Below, one piece after another: positions 62,223 to 64,000 of a stretch of 64,000 nt of DNA. The notes below the pieces were generated by a model that worked only from the letters and a program-made list of their open reading frames with translations, had not been told where the DNA came from and ran no database searches. Source of the DNA: Bradyrhizobium liaoningense (GTDB lineage: Bacteria; Pseudomonadota; Alphaproteobacteria; Rhizobiales; Xanthobacteraceae); assembly GCF_018130955.1 (NCBI RefSeq), contig NZ_JAFCJM010000023.1:1-64000 (forward strand), in the 5' to 3' direction. Positions within the stretch are counted from its first letter, which is position 1. Each line of letters opens with the position of its first letter. A program made the position numbers and the translations under genes.

Positions 62223-62324
62223 TACGGCATTGCCGCAAACCTCTAGCTTCTCCGCGCAAGAAGCCGCATGCCGCGCGTCACATGATCGCAGCGTTGAATT
62301 CTCAACCTGCGAGACATCCAAGGC

Positions 62325-63191
62325 ATGAGCGACAAGGCCGTCATCACCTGCGCGCTGAACGGCGTGCTCACCGATCCGAAGCAGCACAACGTGCCCGTCA
62401 CGCCCGAACAGATGGCGCGCGAGGCCAAGGCTGCGTTCGATGCCGGCGCCAGCATCATGCACATCCATCTGCGCCAGCAAGCGCCGAACAAGGGGCACCT
62501 GCCGTCCTGGGAGGTAGCCGTCAGCAAGGAGATCCAGCAGGCGATCCGCGAAGCCTGCCCCGGCGTGATCATCAACCACACCTCGGGTGTCTCTGGGCCG
62601 AACTACTCCGGCGCGCTGGATTGCATCCGCGAGACCAGGCCGGAGATCGCCGCCTGCAACGCCGGCTCGCTCAACTATCTCAAGGTCAAGGCCGACAACA
62701 CCTGGGCCTGGCCGCCGATGATGTTCGACAACGCGGTCGAGAAGGTGAAGGACTATCTCGACGTCATGAACGCGGTCGGCACCATCCCCGAGTTCGAATG
62801 TTTTGACGTCGGCATCGTCCGCTGCGTCGGCATGTACACCCAGATCGGCATGTACAGGGGGCCGCTGGAGTACAACTTCGTCATGGGCGTCGCCTCCGGC
62901 ATGCCGGCCGATCCCGAGCTGCTGCCGATCCTGATCAAGCTGAAGCGGCCCGAGGCGCACTTCCAGGTCACCGCGATCGGCCGCGAAGAGATCTGGCCGC
63001 TGCACCAGCGCTGCGCCGATCTCGGCGGCCATCTGCGCACCGGCCTCGAGGACACGTTCTATCTTGCCGACGGCAAGAAGGTGACGTCGAACGGCCAGCT
63101 CATCGAAGCCGTCGCGGCCTGTGCCCGGCGCGCGGGTCGCGAGATCGCGAGCCCGGCGGAGGCGCGGAAGATCTTTGGGACCAACAGATAG
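62325..63191 (+). CDS. BKACE-family beta-keto acid cleavage enzyme (DUF849)
   Basis: A 288-residue TIM-barrel enzyme of the 3-keto-5-aminohexanoate cleavage (Kce/BKACE) family. The zinc motif HxH is in ASIMHIHLRQQ. Other family segments are VIINHTSGVSGPNYSGALDC, FECFDVGIVRCVGMYTQIGM and HLRTGLEDTFYLADGKKVTS. These enzymes split a beta-keto acid with acetyl-CoA to give acetoacetate and a new acyl-CoA; the substrate range is broad (amino, carnitine-derived and dicarboxylic keto acids). It stands between an AraC regulator and an acyl-CoA carboxylase subunit, suggesting one catabolic operon. Confidence 0.87.
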   Translation: MSDKAVITCALNGVLTDPKQHNVPVTPEQMAREAKAAFDAGASIMHIHLRQQAPNKGHLPSWEVAVSKEIQQAIREACPGVIINHTSGVSGPNYSGALDCIRETRPEIAACNAGSLNYLKVKADNTWAWPPMMFDNAVEKVKDYLDVMNAVGTIPEFECFDVGIVRCVGMYTQIGMYRGPLEYNFVMGVASGMPADPELLPILIKLKRPEAHFQVTAIGREEIWPLHQRCADLGGHLRTGLEDTFYLADGKKVTSNGQLIEAVAACARRAGREIASPAEARKIFGTNR

Positions 63192-63194
63192 TTC

Positions 63195-63275
63195 GTCATT
63201 CCGGGGCGATGCGCAGCATCGAACCCGGAATCTCGAGATTCCGGGTCTGGTCCTTCGGACCATCCCGGAATGACG
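63195..63275. repeat. nested palindromic intergenic repeat
   Basis: Outer arms CGTCATTCCGGG (63195-63206) and CCCGGAATGACG (63264-63275) enclose a perfect 22-bp palindrome at 63225-63246 centred on CTCGAG. It lies between the BKACE gene and the carboxylase gene; its right end abuts the ribosome-binding site of the latter. Confidence 0.8.
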
Positions 63276-63284
63276 GAGAAGATT

Positions 63285-64000
63285 GTGGCAATCATCGAAA
63301 ACACCATCTCCCCCGGCAGTGCCGCCTACCACGCCAATCGCGACGGCATGCTCGGCCTCATCGACCGGATGCGAACGCTGGAATCGCGCACGCGTGCGGC
63401 GTCAGCCGCCGCAAAGGATCGCTTCCACAAGCGCGGGCAGCTTTTGCCGCGCGAGCGCGTCGCGCTCGTGCTCGATCCCGGCGCTCCCTTCATCGAGCTG
63501 TCCACGCTCGCCGGCTACATGTTCGACGTGCCGGATGCGAACAAGAGCGTGCCCGGCGGTGGCGTCGTCTCCGGTATCGGCTTCGTCTCCGGTGTCCGTT
63601 GCATGGTCAGCGCCAGCGATGCCGGTATCGATGCCGGCGCGCTGCAGCCTTACGGCCTCGACAAGACGCTGCGGGTGCAAGAGCTCGCGCTGGAGAACAA
63701 GCTGCCTTATGTGCAGCTCGTCGAAAGCGCCGGCGCCAATCTCTTGCGCTACCGCGTCGAAGATTTCGTTCGCGGCGGCAACATCTTCCGCAACCTCGCG
63801 CGGCTGTCGGCGGCGGGCCTGCCCGTCGTCACGGTGACGCACGGCTCCTCCACTGCGGGCGGCGCCTATCAGACGGGGCTGTCCGACTACATCGTGATGG
63901 TGCGCGGCCGCACCCGCGCCTTCCTCGCCGGGCCGCCGCTGCTCAAGGCCGCCACCGGCGAGGTCGCGACCGAGGAAGAGCTCGGCGGCGCCGAGATGCA
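63285..64000 (+). CDS. acyl-CoA carboxylase beta (carboxyltransferase) subunit, partial
   Basis: The first 238 residues of a biotin-dependent carboxyltransferase; the gene continues past the window. Family segments are AKDRFHKRGQLLPRERVALV, FVSGVRCMVSASDAGIDAGA, QLVESAGANLL and the acyl-CoA-binding region THGSSTAGGAYQTGLSDYIV with AFLAGPPLLKAATGE and ELGGAEMH. It is of the methylcrotonyl/geranyl-CoA carboxylase type rather than AccD. It starts with GTG at 63285, supported by GGAG at 63275-63278. The biotinylated partner subunit is expected downstream. Confidence 0.85.
   Translation, partial: MAIIENTISPGSAAYHANRDGMLGLIDRMRTLESRTRAASAAAKDRFHKRGQLLPRERVALVLDPGAPFIELSTLAGYMFDVPDANKSVPGGGVVSGIGFVSGVRCMVSASDAGIDAGALQPYGLDKTLRVQELALENKLPYVQLVESAGANLLRYRVEDFVRGGNIFRNLARLSAAGLPVVTVTHGSSTAGGAYQTGLSDYIVMVRGRTRAFLAGPPLLKAATGEVATEEELGGAEM

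Overview
The window reads as chromosomal DNA of a Bradyrhizobium-like alphaproteobacterium. The evidence is the GC-rich codon usage, an acdS gene with a divergent Lrp-type regulator, a BioR-controlled biotin gene, a stand-alone amino acid:[carrier protein] ligase that carries the same zinc-ligand positions as the characterised B. japonicum enzyme Bll0957, and many intergenic hairpin repeats of the kind scattered through Bradyrhizobium genomes.

Positions 1-11 kb look accessory and partly decayed. An IS4-family transposase and a small exported protein precede tRNA-Ser(GGA). A broken myo-inositol cluster follows: an iolE/epimerase tail, intact iolC, an internally deleted iolD, intact iolB and the tail of mmsA on the other strand. 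Next comes bioR divergent from bioB, with three BioR-type boxes between them. bioF and bioD are missing and only the tail of bioA remains. An intact panD-panB-panC operon closes this part.

Positions 11-30 kb hold housekeeping and niche genes: an MSOX/SolA-type oxidase, an amidase with a histone-H1-like tail, an orphan TadG-like protein, a Tat-exported bicupin oxalate decarboxylase, a Cds1-like cysteine desulfhydrase, acdR/acdS, a metY-metA-recQ run, an HSL-type esterase, a branched-chain aminotransferase and a methyltransferase.

Positions 29.8-33.6 kb hold the most unusual block: a GNAT-like protein, the amino acid:[carrier protein] ligase, an acyl-CoA-dehydrogenase-like flavoprotein and, divergently, a 90-residue carrier protein. 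Together they could load an amino acid on a phosphopantetheine arm, oxidise it and transfer it.

Positions 33.8-47.4 kb carry mtnP-mtnA, a HAD phosphatase, a trypsin-like protease, a Baeyer-Villiger monooxygenase, a large autotransporter, an MCE/MlaD protein, an NDP-forming acyl-CoA ligase and a glycosyltransferase. Positions 47.5-50.8 kb carry a Gram-negative (class GN) sortase with its VIT/vWA substrate ending in an LPKTA sorting signal, and a divergent XRE regulator. A glycosyltransferase and a sulfotransferase that appear to share a C-terminal module follow.

Positions 54.4-64 kb form a carbon-catabolic region: an AMP-forming acyl-CoA ligase, two acyl-CoA dehydrogenases with an identical 20-bp element in their leaders, a fatty acid hydroxylase/desaturase-type membrane protein, a frameshifted LuxR regulator, a GST, an AraC regulator, a beta-keto acid cleavage enzyme, and an acyl-CoA carboxylase beta subunit cut by the window end. 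Intergenic hairpin repeats are frequent throughout.
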